The position numbers and the translations under genes are program-made. Positions 44,505-52,990 of a stretch of DNA of 64,000 nucleotides are shown one piece after another. The stretch is from Actinoplanes sp. NBC_00393. GTDB lineage: Bacteria > Actinomycetota > Actinomycetes > Mycobacteriales > Micromonosporaceae. The notes beneath the pieces were generated by a model. The model saw only the letters and a program-made list of their open reading frames with translations, did no database searches and was not told where the DNA came from. The first letter of the stretch is position 1. The number at the start of each line of letters is the position of its first letter. Where the stretch lies: positions 9,208,001-9,272,000 of the forward strand of contig NZ_CP107942.1 of NCBI RefSeq assembly GCF_036053395.1, in the 5' to 3' direction.

Positions 44505-45500
44505 TCAGGGGTTGAAATAGGGGTCCTGGACGAGCGAGTGGAACGCGCCGAACGCCGCCTTGTCGCCGGTGAGCTGGAACTGCTGGTTGGGGCCGTTGCC
44601 CTCCGGGTCGGACTCGAAGTAGGCGATGGCCTTGATCTGCCGGTTCGCCTTGAAGGTGCGTTCGGCGTCCTCGAGCCATGCCTTCCGGCCTGCCGACCCC
44701 CACGCCTTCGCCACGCCGAACTCGCCGATCACGATCGGTTTGGGGCGTTGCGCGGCCCAGTCCAGGAACGGGCCCATCAGCTTGCCGATCGGCTGGAACT
44801 GGGCGCCGGCGTAGACGTCCACGCAGGTCCAGTCCACCTGGTCGTCACCGGGGTAGAAGTCGGGTGCTTCACCGCGTACGAATCCTTCTGCAGTGGGGCA
44901 CCAGACCCACGAGACGTTCTCCGCCTTCTCCTTGCGGAAGATCTCCCGGACGTACTTCCAGGCGGCGATGTAGTCCTCGCCGGACCACATGGTGGCCCGC
45001 AGGTTGGGCCGGTCCATCTCCCACCGCATGCGCAGCAGCACCGGCTTCTTGATTTTGCGGATCGCCCGCGCCTGCTGGCGGATCAGCCGGTCGTGCTCGC
45101 CGGCCAGGATGGACCGGTTGTCCCCGGTCGCCCAGCTGATCATGAGATTGGCGCCCTGGGACAGGAACTCCTTGTCCGAGGGGGTGCCCATCAGCTGGTC
45201 GAAGCGGCGATACGTGTTGATGAAGTCCAGCCGCCGGCCGAGTGACTCCTCCAGGCCGCCGACCGCGGCGAGCCGGCCGACGTGGGTGAGCTGATCCGGC
45301 TTGATCCAGGCGCCGAAGTAGGCGCCGTGACCGGGCGGCTCGAACGGGCCTGCCTCGAACGGTCCCGGATCGATCGCCACCGCCCGCGGCGCGCTGGTCA
45401 GGTCGGGCGAGGGTTCCGGGGCGGGCTTCTTGCGCTTGTCGTCGGTGCAGCCGGACACCAGCAGCAGTGCTACGGCGACGGCCGCGACACCCCTACGCAT
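44505..45500 (-). CDS. GH26-like glycoside hydrolase lipoprotein
   Basis: Resembles beta-mannanase-fold (GH26) endo-hydrolases. The 331-residue protein has a lipoprotein signal with lipobox LVSGC (Cys18), a charged Pro-rich linker, then a TIM-barrel domain. Candidate acid/base Glu161 lies in LLRMRWEMDRP and nucleophile Glu260 in KPIVIGEFGVAK, on strands 4 and 7 as in clan GH-A. It is the last gene of the seven-gene overlapping operon (8-bp overlap with the methyltransferase), so it probably trims or releases the polymer made by the operon at the outer membrane face. Substrate is not known. Confidence 0.88.
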   Translation of the reverse strand: MRRGVAAVAVALLLVSGCTDDKRKKPAPEPSPDLTSAPRAVAIDPGPFEAGPFEPPGHGAYFGAWIKPDQLTHVGRLAAVGGLEESLGRRLDFINTYRRFDQLMGTPSDKEFLSQGANLMISWATGDNRSILAGEHDRLIRQQARAIRKIKKPVLLRMRWEMDRPNLRATMWSGEDYIAAWKYVREIFRKEKAENVSWVWCPTAEGFVRGEAPDFYPGDDQVDWTCVDVYAGAQFQPIGKLMGPFLDWAAQRPKPIVIGEFGVAKAWGSAGRKAWLEDAERTFKANRQIKAIAYFESDPEGNGPNQQFQLTGDKAAFGAFHSLVQDPYFNP

Positions 45501-46227
45501 GGACCCGTCGGGCGGTGTAGAGGACGTTCACCGCGTACGCGTCGCTGCCCGGCATCCGCCGGGCCGCCGCGTCCGCGAGCCGGGCCACCCGGTGGTCGTG
45601 CAGGCCGGGGGTGAGCATCGAGAACCCGCGGCGTTCCACGATCTCGAAGCCGTGCCGGGCCAGCAGCCGCTCGACCTCGTCGTGCGAGAGCTCGGCGAAC
45701 CACCGTTGCCCGCTGTGCCGGCGGGCCCGCAGGTGCCGGACCGAGCCGGAGTTGCCGTGGTTCTCCACCACGAGCATCCCGGATCCGCGATGCGGGAGCA
45801 CCTTGGCGGCGAACGCGAGAGCCCGGTCGCGGACGTCCTCGTTCACGTTGAGCAGCAGCCGGAAGATCGTCACCAGCGCCGGGAAACCGGCCGCCACCGG
45901 GTTCGGAACCGGCCCGTCCATCGGGATCTGGTGCCAGAACGCCCGGGATCCGACCTCGGCCGCCTTGGCCATCATCTCCGCCGACGTGTCGTACCCGTGC
46001 GCCTCGCGGACCAGCCCCTGCAGGGCCCGGATCGCCCGCCCGGTGCCGCACGCGAAGTCGTGCTGCACCGGTGGATGCTCGGGGAACTCGCGCCGCACGA
46101 GAGCACGCAAATACTCCCGCTGCCGATCGTTGATCTGCGACGCGTAACTGTCCGGGGCGTACGTCACGTTCTCGTACTTCTCGACCGCCTCGGTGTCCTG
46201 GAACACCTGGGTGTAATCGCTGGTCAA
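45493..46227 (-). CDS. SAM-dependent methyltransferase
   Basis: A class I methyltransferase of 244 residues. TTG 46227 is the start: GAGGAGG precedes it by 5 nt and it forms a TTGA overlap with the flippase stop. Motif I is HDFACGTGRAIRALQ (about residues 56-70), with EAHGYDTSAEMMAKA as the next acidic turn and LRLLLNVNEDVRDRAL-type motif later (FRLLLNVNEDVRDRAL). The beginning TSDYTQVFQDTEAVEKYENV is typical of sugar or glycan-linked methyltransferases in polysaccharide operons. A likely role is O-methylation of a sugar, perhaps as a cap; this is inference from context. Confidence 0.9.
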   Translation of the reverse strand: MTSDYTQVFQDTEAVEKYENVTYAPDSYASQINDRQREYLRALVRREFPEHPPVQHDFACGTGRAIRALQGLVREAHGYDTSAEMMAKAAEVGSRAFWHQIPMDGPVPNPVAAGFPALVTIFRLLLNVNEDVRDRALAFAAKVLPHRGSGMLVVENHGNSGSVRHLRARRHSGQRWFAELSHDEVERLLARHGFEIVERRGFSMLTPGLHDHRVARLADAAARRMPGSDAYAVNVLYTARRVHA

Positions 46228-47726
46228 TTCGTCCTCCTCATGGGGATGAAGGCGCGGAGCATCAGCCGTCCGCGCAGCAGCCAGGCGCCCGCGACGAAGG
46301 CCGGCACGGCCACCACGACGGCGCTGGGCGCGAAGATCAGGGGTCCGAAGCAGCACACCGACAGCAGTGCGGCGGCCCGGGTGCCCGGGCCGAACGGATG
46401 CAGCCCGGTGCCGCGGTACACCTGGGCCAGGGGCAGCAGATTGTTGACGACCATCGCGCAGGCCAGCCCGGCGGCCGCGCCGAGCGCGCCCCAGCGGGGC
46501 ACCAGCAGCACGTCCAGGCCGATCATCACGGTCAGCGCGATCAGTACGTTGCCGAGGTTCGCCGACGTGCGGCCGGCCATCGCCAGCACCATGTCGACCA
46601 TCCCGCAGCCGGTCGCCACCAGCATCGCCCCGGCCAGCACCACCACGACGGGTACGCCGCTCACGTACCCGTCGCCGAACAGCCGCAGGTAGTAGGGCGC
46701 GCCGGCGATGACCAGCAGATTGATCGGCCAGGTGACCAGCACCAGCCAGCCGGTCGCGGTCTGGTAGAGCTGCTTCGCGGTGACCTGGTCGCCGGTGCTC
46801 AGCGCCTCGGCGAGCCGCGGCTGCACCGACTGGGACAGTCCCTGGTTGGCGAACTGGATCAGCACGACGAACCGGCCGGCCACCGCGTACACCGCGGCCG
46901 GCGCCAGTCCGCCCAGCGCGGCCACCAGCAGCACGTCGATCCGCTGGAGGGCGAGCTGGGCCACCGCCGCGACCGCGCGCGGCCCGGTGAAGACCCAGAA
47001 GTCGCGGCGCAGTTGCCGGCGTTCACTCGCAGGACCGGGGCGCTGTTCCACGAGCCCGGACAGGTAGGCGCGGCGGGCGGCGTACCCGGCCAGAAGCGCG
47101 ACCGGCAGGTAGGGCGCGGCCCAGGCCAGCGCAAAGACCGGCAGCGACGCGGCCAGCCAGAGGGTCGCTACGCCGGCCGCGCTGACCGCAAGCAGTTGCA
47201 GACCACTGCGGAGTACGCGGTCCAGCAGCACAGTCGGCCGCATGATCCGATAGCCACGGGTGACGGTGAGCAGCACATCGGTCAGCGCCTGCAACGGGAT
47301 GAAGACGGCGAGCACGCGCAGCCCGGCGGCGTGATCGGCGACCACGTGCGCCGACTCACCAGCGGTCAGACGGGCGATCGCCGGCGCACCCGCCCACATC
47401 GCCGCGGCCAGCACCACCGACAGCACGACCACCGGGGGAATGCCGGTGCGCAGGCAGGCGCCGAGCAGATGGCTGCGCCCGGTGGCCCGCAGCCGGGCCG
47501 GCCAGTAGACCAGTCCGGTGTTCGTGCCGAGTTTGGCCAGGCCGCCGGCGAGCACGAAGGCGGCGGTAGCGGCGAAGAACGCGCCGGCCAGCTCGGGGCC
47601 GAGGGTTCGGGCGACGATCCAGGTTACCACCACCCCGGTGCCGCCGGCCAGGGCCGACCCGGCGATGTTGGCCAGCCCGCCGCGGGCCGCGCCGCGAGCT
47701 GCCCGATCAGGAAGGGTTGCCGTCAC
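46224..47726 (-). CDS. Wzx-like polysaccharide flippase
   Basis: A 500-residue MOP-superfamily membrane protein with about 12-14 helices. GGLANIAGSALAGGTGVVVT begins the first helix pair, followed by typical RTLGPELAGAFFAATAAFVL. It would flip lipid-linked repeat units across the membrane. GTG 47726 overlaps the stop of the second sulfotransferase (GTGA), and its stop overlaps the methyltransferase TTG. With the Wzy-like and Wzz-like proteins upstream it completes a Wzx/Wzy-type assembly line. Confidence 0.93.
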   Translation of the reverse strand: MTATLPDRAARGAARGGLANIAGSALAGGTGVVVTWIVARTLGPELAGAFFAATAAFVLAGGLAKLGTNTGLVYWPARLRATGRSHLLGACLRTGIPPVVVLSVVLAAAMWAGAPAIARLTAGESAHVVADHAAGLRVLAVFIPLQALTDVLLTVTRGYRIMRPTVLLDRVLRSGLQLLAVSAAGVATLWLAASLPVFALAWAAPYLPVALLAGYAARRAYLSGLVEQRPGPASERRQLRRDFWVFTGPRAVAAVAQLALQRIDVLLVAALGGLAPAAVYAVAGRFVVLIQFANQGLSQSVQPRLAEALSTGDQVTAKQLYQTATGWLVLVTWPINLLVIAGAPYYLRLFGDGYVSGVPVVVVLAGAMLVATGCGMVDMVLAMAGRTSANLGNVLIALTVMIGLDVLLVPRWGALGAAAGLACAMVVNNLLPLAQVYRGTGLHPFGPGTRAAALLSVCCFGPLIFAPSAVVVAVPAFVAGAWLLRGRLMLRAFIPMRRTN

Positions 47727-48607
47727 CCGCGGCGCCAGACCGGGGTGTGCCCGAGCCAGCCGCCGAGCGCCTCGTCGTGCGACTGGTAGTAGGCGCTCAG
47801 CTCGCGGCGCAGGCCGGGATCCATGTCGCTCTGCCGGGGCCGGGCGTTGTGCCGCTCGAACGGCGGCCGCTCCAGGTCGGCGGGGAGCCCGAGGAACGCG
47901 CAGACCTCGTCGTACACCGGTTCCGGGTCGGTGAAGAAGCGCTCGCTCTCCACCACGTGGATCCGTTCCCGGCCGACGTGCTGGGCCATCACGCTCAGGT
48001 AGCGCGCGTACTCGCCGCGGGCCCGGTAGGCGTGGTGCTGGTGGGCGAAGCTGTAGAAGGCCGGGTCCTCGGCGAGCCGTTCCTCCTGACGGTGCAGGCG
48101 GGCCGGTTCCAGTGCGAGCGCGGCGCCGAAGTCGCGTTCGGCCTCGAAGGCGCGGGCCACCTCGTGGTGATGCTGCGAGTAGGCGCGTTCCACCGGGTCG
48201 CGGACCAGGACCACGAGCTTGGCGTACGGCAGATCACGGGCGATCCGGGCGGCTGCCTGCGGGTGGTACATGTAGTACGGGCTCGACTCGAAGGTCTGCG
48301 CCGGCATCCCGTACCGTTCCGCGATCTTCTCCGCCGTCCGGACCAGCGGAAAGTGCGCGCGGTACCAATCCAGCCCCCGGTGGTACGAGGTGTCGAAGTA
48401 GTGCACGCCCTTGTGCAGCACCGCCTTGAGCACCATCGGATGCGCGGCCATCGCCCGATACAGCGAGGTCGTCCCGCATCGCTGACCGCCGCAGATCAGG
48501 AACGACGGCAGCATCCGGCTCTCCGCCGTGAGCCGCCCGTACGAGCGGGAGCCCAGGTGCACCACCCGCTTCACCGGAGCGGGCAGTTTGCGGATGTCCA
48601 TGGTCAC
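47723..48607 (-). CDS. Sulfotransferase (PAPS-dependent), second of two
   Basis: A 294-residue carbohydrate-type sulfotransferase. The 5'-phosphosulfate loop is FLICGGQRCGTTSLYRAM, and the 3'-phosphate site is LVVLVRDPVERAYSQHHHE. These resemble heparan/chondroitin-type enzymes more than the first sulfotransferase of the locus. GTG 48607 has GAGGAG at 5-nt spacing and overlaps the preceding stop; ATG 48601, two codons later, is the alternative. No signal peptide, so sulfation should occur in the cytosol on a lipid-linked intermediate before flipping. It shares little sequence with the sulfotransferase at 41793. Confidence 0.93.
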   Translation of the reverse strand: MTMDIRKLPAPVKRVVHLGSRSYGRLTAESRMLPSFLICGGQRCGTTSLYRAMAAHPMVLKAVLHKGVHYFDTSYHRGLDWYRAHFPLVRTAEKIAERYGMPAQTFESSPYYMYHPQAAARIARDLPYAKLVVLVRDPVERAYSQHHHEVARAFEAERDFGAALALEPARLHRQEERLAEDPAFYSFAHQHHAYRARGEYARYLSVMAQHVGRERIHVVESERFFTDPEPVYDEVCAFLGLPADLERPPFERHNARPRQSDMDPGLRRELSAYYQSHDEALGGWLGHTPVWRRG

Positions 48608-49836
48608 TAGAGCTCCTCTACACGGCGGATGAGCACGGGCAGCAGCCACGTGCCGAGCACGCCGAGCCGGGCGCCCGCCTCCGCCTGCCGGTCGGTGAGA
48701 TATCGGACGGCCAGGTCGACCAGGTAGAGCAGCGCGGTGATCTCCCGGGCCACCGGCGCCACCCCGAACGGCGCCAGCAGCTCGTCGGCCCGCTGTACGG
48801 TCGCCTCCACCGCGGCCCGCGCGTCCCCGGTGGACTGGATGCGCTTCTGCAGCTCGTGGTGCACCGCGTCGAAGCCGAGCGGCACCCCGGTGGCGAACCG
48901 TTCCCAGTCCCAGACCAGAAGCGCGTCGGTGAGGTTGGCCATGTTCCACGGGGCCCAGTCACCGTGCCACGCCCCGTACCGCAGGGCGGTCTCGCCGCTG
49001 TGCGCGGCCAGCACGTCGACAGCGGCGGCCAGGCCGGCGCCCTCCGCCCGGTCCGCCACCGCGGCCAGCCGCCCGCGCAGCTCGTGCCAGTACGCGCTGC
49101 TGGTCAACGGCCCGGTGGTGTACCCGCAGCACCCGGCGATGTCGAGCATCGCCGCGGTCAGCCGGCGCTGGGTCAGCGGCGCCCGGGGCAGCCATACCGG
49201 CAGCGCCGACTGGATCAGCACCTGCATGTCGCGCCACTGCCCGGCGTGCAGCACCCGGGGCACGGTCAGTTTGGTGAGCTGGCTGGTGCCGAGCGCGGTC
49301 AGCGCCGCGGTCTCCGCTTTGACCAGGCGCTGCGTGAGCGGCCCGGTGCCCAGCTTGCCGAACGCGAACGTCTCGCCGTCGGTGCCGAGCAGCTGCAGCA
49401 CCGGCTTGCGGTTGGCCCGGGCCGGACCGATGTGGATGCTCACGGCCAGGTCGCGGCGCAGCGCCTCGCTCAGGTAGCCGTCGATGCCGGCCGACACCGG
49501 TCCGGTCACCCGGATCCGGTCGCGGAACAGCAGCCCGCTGGTCCGGGTGTGCACGGCGGCCACCACGGCGTCCCGCTTGAGTTTCGCGAGGCGGGACTGC
49601 GGCTCGGCGTACCGGCGGACCGCGGCGGCGGCGACGGCCGGTGAGATGGACGGGACCAGCAGTTTCGGCCGGCGGGCGTTGGGGACCACCAGGTAGTCGG
49701 CGATCAGCGGGCCCGGTCCGCCGTCGGTGTCGCACGGCGGTGGGTAGAGCAGGCCCAGCACTTCGTTCAGGTACTGGGTCCGCAGGGCCGCGTCGTCGAC
49801 GGTGAGTTCCGCCGGAGCAGTCTTCACTGGGCTCAC
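48607..49836 (-). CDS. APH-fold phosphotransferase-like protein of the polysaccharide operon
   Basis: A 409-residue protein with an aminoglycoside-phosphotransferase/choline-kinase-like fold. The catalytic loop WHGDWAPWNMANL carries the Brenner-type HGDxxPxN, and VWDWERF is the magnesium-binding segment; both look intact. A candidate ATP lysine is in FGKLGTGPLTQRLVKAE. The first 130 residues are not standard and lack a known domain. It overlaps its neighbours on both sides (GTGA with the Wzy-like gene and a one-base overlap with the sulfotransferase). A role in phosphorylating a sugar or lipid-linked glycan is an inference; antibiotic resistance is less likely in this setting. Confidence 0.82.
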   Translation of the reverse strand: MSPVKTAPAELTVDDAALRTQYLNEVLGLLYPPPCDTDGGPGPLIADYLVVPNARRPKLLVPSISPAVAAAAVRRYAEPQSRLAKLKRDAVVAAVHTRTSGLLFRDRIRVTGPVSAGIDGYLSEALRRDLAVSIHIGPARANRKPVLQLLGTDGETFAFGKLGTGPLTQRLVKAETAALTALGTSQLTKLTVPRVLHAGQWRDMQVLIQSALPVWLPRAPLTQRRLTAAMLDIAGCCGYTTGPLTSSAYWHELRGRLAAVADRAEGAGLAAAVDVLAAHSGETALRYGAWHGDWAPWNMANLTDALLVWDWERFATGVPLGFDAVHHELQKRIQSTGDARAAVEATVQRADELLAPFGVAPVAREITALLYLVDLAVRYLTDRQAEAGARLGVLGTWLLPVLIRRVEEL

Positions 49837-51200
49837 GTGTTGTTCCCCTCGATCCAGTTGCGCCAGAGCAGCGCGTATGCCAGAACCATGAAGGCCAGAG
49901 GGGTGACCAGGGAGTTGTACCAGAGCATCGCCGAGAACGAGCTGACCAGCGCGGCGCCCGCGGCCAGGCCGGTGGGGCTCCGGTCGCGGCGGAAACGCCA
50001 CAGGCCGTACCCGAAGAAGCCCAGATAGCCCACGGTGCCCACCGCGCCGTGCGCGTAGAGCAGCTGCCACAGCTGACCGTTGCCGCCGACGGTGAAATTG
50101 CCGCAGCGCTCGCACCCGGCGCTCTCGCCGACGGTGATCGAGTTGCGCCCGCCGAGGGTGTTGCGGGTGCCGCCGTAGCCGATCACCGGTGAGCCGGTGA
50201 AACCGTCCAGGGCCTTGTCGATCAGGAACGAGCGGACGCCGTTGGACTTGCCGTTGTCCAGCCGGGCCTGCACGGTGTCGCCGAGCGGGGTGGCGACCAG
50301 CGCGACCGCCAGCGCACCGGTCGCGACCAGCAGCGCCCCGATGATCCAGAGCTGGCCGGCGAGCACGTAGCGGGCGGCGACGTAGAGGATGACCACGCCG
50401 ATGCCGATCCACAGGCCCCGGTTGAGCGAGGCGATCGCCGGCACCACCGAGACGCCCAGGCAGAGAATCGCCAGCGCCTTCTTACCGGCGCTGTGACTGG
50501 CCCAGGCGGCCACCACCAGGAAGCCGACCAGCAGGCAGAAGTTGTTGCCCCAGGTGTTGGTGTAACCCCAGGGTGCGGCCGGGCGCGGCTTCTCCCCACC
50601 GACCAGGTCCATGATCTGCGCCGCGTACGGATGCACCAGCGACCGGACGAATCCCTTGTTGCGCACCCCGGAGGGCAGCAGCCACTCGACCGGCGAGGTG
50701 AACTCGAAGTTCCCGGCCACCATGCCGAGCAGCCCGCCCAGCACGGTCACCACGAACATCCCGGCGAGCAGCCGCACCAGGCGGCGACGGGACAGCTCGG
50801 CCTCGGTCAGGTTGCCGGCGTAGAGCAGCAGAACGGTCAGTGACGCGTACATCGAAAGCTTGTAGACGACGGCGACCAGGCGGTCGCTTGCCCGCTCGAC
50901 CACCGTCCCGGCCGGGTCCGCGCCCAGCGCGGCGATGCTCACCACCACCGCCAGCAGGAAGATCGCCCACCAGGCGAAGCCGGGCGGCAGGCGCAGCCTG
51001 CGGCCCGCCGCCCGGCGCCGGATCAGCAGGAACAGCATCGGCGCGGCCATCAGCGGGAAGATCAGTACGCCCAGACCGAGCGCCCACCAGAGCGGATAGA
51101 GCAGCAGGATCCCGGCCACCGGCCAGGCCGGCAGCGAGCGGTTCTTGACGGTGCGGTGGGCCGGACCGGCGATGACGGGCGCCGGGGCGACCGCGGTCAC
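49833..51200 (-). CDS. Wzy/O-antigen-ligase-like membrane protein
   Basis: A 455-residue protein with about 11-12 helices and one large external loop (about residues 160-240, with SPVEWLLPSGVRNKGFVRSL and PAAPWGYTNTWGNN). Such loops hold the active site of Wzy polymerases and WaaL ligases. A later loop contains GYGGTRNTLGGRNSITVGES and GCERCGN, with two Cys. Overlaps both neighbours by 4 bp (GTGA). It most likely polymerises repeat units on the outer face under control of the Wzz-like protein. Confidence 0.88.
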   Translation of the reverse strand: MTAVAPAPVIAGPAHRTVKNRSLPAWPVAGILLLYPLWWALGLGVLIFPLMAAPMLFLLIRRRAAGRRLRLPPGFAWWAIFLLAVVVSIAALGADPAGTVVERASDRLVAVVYKLSMYASLTVLLLYAGNLTEAELSRRRLVRLLAGMFVVTVLGGLLGMVAGNFEFTSPVEWLLPSGVRNKGFVRSLVHPYAAQIMDLVGGEKPRPAAPWGYTNTWGNNFCLLVGFLVVAAWASHSAGKKALAILCLGVSVVPAIASLNRGLWIGIGVVILYVAARYVLAGQLWIIGALLVATGALAVALVATPLGDTVQARLDNGKSNGVRSFLIDKALDGFTGSPVIGYGGTRNTLGGRNSITVGESAGCERCGNFTVGGNGQLWQLLYAHGAVGTVGYLGFFGYGLWRFRRDRSPTGLAAGAALVSSFSAMLWYNSLVTPLAFMVLAYALLWRNWIEGNNT

Positions 51201-52894
51201 TTGTCGTCGCCGTCCGCGGCGCCGGCGTTGGAGAGGTCGATGACCGCGGTGGCGTCGGCGCTGTCCTGCTCGGCCGAGCGCGGCCGGGCGAACGACAGCT
51301 GCTGGGTCGGGCCCTCCACCGCGCCGTCGGATTCCGGCATGGGCGGCGGCAGCGTCACGGCCGGTGTGGACAGCTGGCTGGGCTGCATCGCGCTGAGCCG
51401 CGGCATCACCACGGCGCCGAGCATCCGGGTGCCGACCCGCTGGAGCTGCTCGGCGGCGTCGATGAGAGCGGGACGGCGGGAGCGGCGCAGCTCGACCGCC
51501 AGGATCGCCGCGTCGGCCAGGCTGGCCAGGCTCTGCGCGTCCGCGCTGCTGCTGGTCGACGGCGCCTCGATGACCACGTACTGGCTCTGCCGCCGCAACG
51601 TCTCCAGGGTGTCCTTGAGCCGCTGCGACTGCATCAGCCCGGCCGCGGTGGCCGCGCCGCCGGTGGTGATCACCCGCAGCGACGGGATGCGCGGCGTGCG
51701 CTGCAGCGCACGGCCCAGAGCGACCCGCCCGGCCAGCAGATCGGAGAGGCCCGGCACGGCCGAGACCCCGAGCATCCGCGCCAGCGGCGCGGCATCCACC
51801 ACACTGTCCGGCAGGTGGGCGCCGATCAGGACGACATCACTTCCGGTACGCGCGAGCGCCGCCGCCAGATTCGCGGCGACCAGCGTGCTGGCCGGGCCAC
51901 GGCTGGTACCGGTCACCACGATGATCTGCTCGCCGCCCTCAAGGCTGGCCAGCACCTCGTTGCGCAGCCGGTTGAAGACCCGGCCACCCGGACCGTACGG
52001 CTGCAGCACGTCGTCGAAGTGCGGGGTGCTGCGCTCGTCCAGCGCCGCGAGCACCGCGACCCGGCCGCGGTCCCGTACGTCGGTCGCGGTGACCAGCCGC
52101 CGGTCGAACCGTTCCCGCAGGTAGGCCAGGCCCAGTCCGAGCAGCAGGCCGATCATGCCACCGGTACCGACGTTGAGCAGCGTGTTCGGGCTGGTCGGGT
52201 CCTCCGGCACGCGGGAGTCGCTGATGATGCTGCCGCCGCCGACCATCGTGGTGGTCAGCTCGTTGAGCCGGCCGGTCAGCGAGTTGAGCTGGTTCTGCGA
52301 GTTGTTCCGCAGGCTCTGCAGGTTGCTCTCGGTGGGGCTGCCCGGGCGGGCCGCGGCCAGCTTCGCGTTGATCCCGGTGAGCGTGCCGGTCAGCTGCCGC
52401 ACCTTCAGGTTCAGCGACTGGATCTGCTTGTCCAGCTGGGCGCGGGCGGTCTCCTCGCGGTTGCGCAGGTACGCCTCCGCGAACGCGTGCGACCCGGACT
52501 GCGCCCCCTGCGGCGTCTCCGACTTGAAGGTGATCACGAGGACCGTGGTGTTCGCCGGCACCTGCACCGACACCGACTTGGCCAGCTCGATCGGCGACAC
52601 GTCGGCCCGCATCAGCGCGGCCGCCTTCGCCGCGACCGCGCCGGAGCCGACCAGCTGGGCCTCGGTGTCCAGGTTCACCGCGCCCTTGGTCCGGCCGCCC
52701 TGCGCGTTGGTGTCCTGATCGACGGATTGGACCAGGACCGAGGCGGAGGACTCGTAGACCTTCGGCATGGTCTGCGCGAGGACCGCGCCCGCGCCCAGAC
52801 CCGCGCCGGTGACCGCCAGGGCGAGCCACCAGTGCCGGCGGAGCGCGCCCAGGTAGTGCGAGAGGTCGGCAGACGCAGGACGGGACGCTTCCAT
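51197..52894 (-). CDS. Wzz-type chain-length protein fused to an inactive tyrosine-kinase-like domain
   Basis: A 565-residue protein. Residues 1-40 hold the first helix (HWWLALAVTGAGLGAGAVLA), then a periplasmic Wzz domain with coiled coil (about 140-215), a second helix near 240-265, and a cytoplasmic domain like bacterial BY-kinases. The ATP site is ruined: Walker A reads VVTGTSRGPASTLVAANLAA with no GK(S/T), Walker A' reads LIGAHLPD rather than LIDAD, and the Walker B position reads VVIEAPS. There is no C-terminal tyrosine cluster. It probably sets polymer length without kinase activity. First gene of the seven-gene operon. Confidence 0.9.
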   Translation of the reverse strand: MEASRPASADLSHYLGALRRHWWLALAVTGAGLGAGAVLAQTMPKVYESSASVLVQSVDQDTNAQGGRTKGAVNLDTEAQLVGSGAVAAKAAALMRADVSPIELAKSVSVQVPANTTVLVITFKSETPQGAQSGSHAFAEAYLRNREETARAQLDKQIQSLNLKVRQLTGTLTGINAKLAAARPGSPTESNLQSLRNNSQNQLNSLTGRLNELTTTMVGGGSIISDSRVPEDPTSPNTLLNVGTGGMIGLLLGLGLAYLRERFDRRLVTATDVRDRGRVAVLAALDERSTPHFDDVLQPYGPGGRVFNRLRNEVLASLEGGEQIIVVTGTSRGPASTLVAANLAAALARTGSDVVLIGAHLPDSVVDAAPLARMLGVSAVPGLSDLLAGRVALGRALQRTPRIPSLRVITTGGAATAAGLMQSQRLKDTLETLRRQSQYVVIEAPSTSSSADAQSLASLADAAILAVELRRSRRPALIDAAEQLQRVGTRMLGAVVMPRLSAMQPSQLSTPAVTLPPPMPESDGAVEGPTQQLSFARPRSAEQDSADATAVIDLSNAGAADGDDK

Positions 52895-52918
52895 CGGTTT
52901 TCGGCGGCCTTCCAGGAG

Positions 52919-52972
52919 GAGTGTGGGTTGCCAGCTTTGGGCGTTTCGCCCCTGTGGGGTAACGCCACACTC
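52919..52972 (-). promoter_or_regulatory. Structured leader before the polysaccharide operon
   Basis: GAGTGTGG (52972-52965 on the minus strand) pairs with CCACACTC (52926-52919) and encloses a GGGCG/CGCCC hairpin with a 3-nt loop (52939-52951) and a TGTGG/CCACA-type stem. It lies between the APS kinase gene and the Wzz-like gene. It could be a partial terminator or a cis-acting RNA; I could not match it to a known riboswitch class. Confidence 0.5.
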
Positions 52973-52990
52973 CCGCCGATAGTGATGGGG

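Noticed and set aside
46398..47789. A long open frame antisense to the Wzx-like gene
   Set aside because: Gly/Gln/Arg-rich low-complexity translation typical of antisense frames; the flippase and its coupled neighbours explain the DNA.
48607..49836. An antibiotic-resistance phosphotransferase
   Set aside because: The catalytic loop fits the APH fold, but the gene is locked into the polysaccharide operon by overlaps on both sides and has an unrelated N-terminal region.
52895..52990. A c-di-GMP (GEMM) riboswitch before the polysaccharide operon
   Set aside because: The minus strand has CACAGGGG and CAAAGC fragments, but their order, spacing and flanking stems do not match the class.
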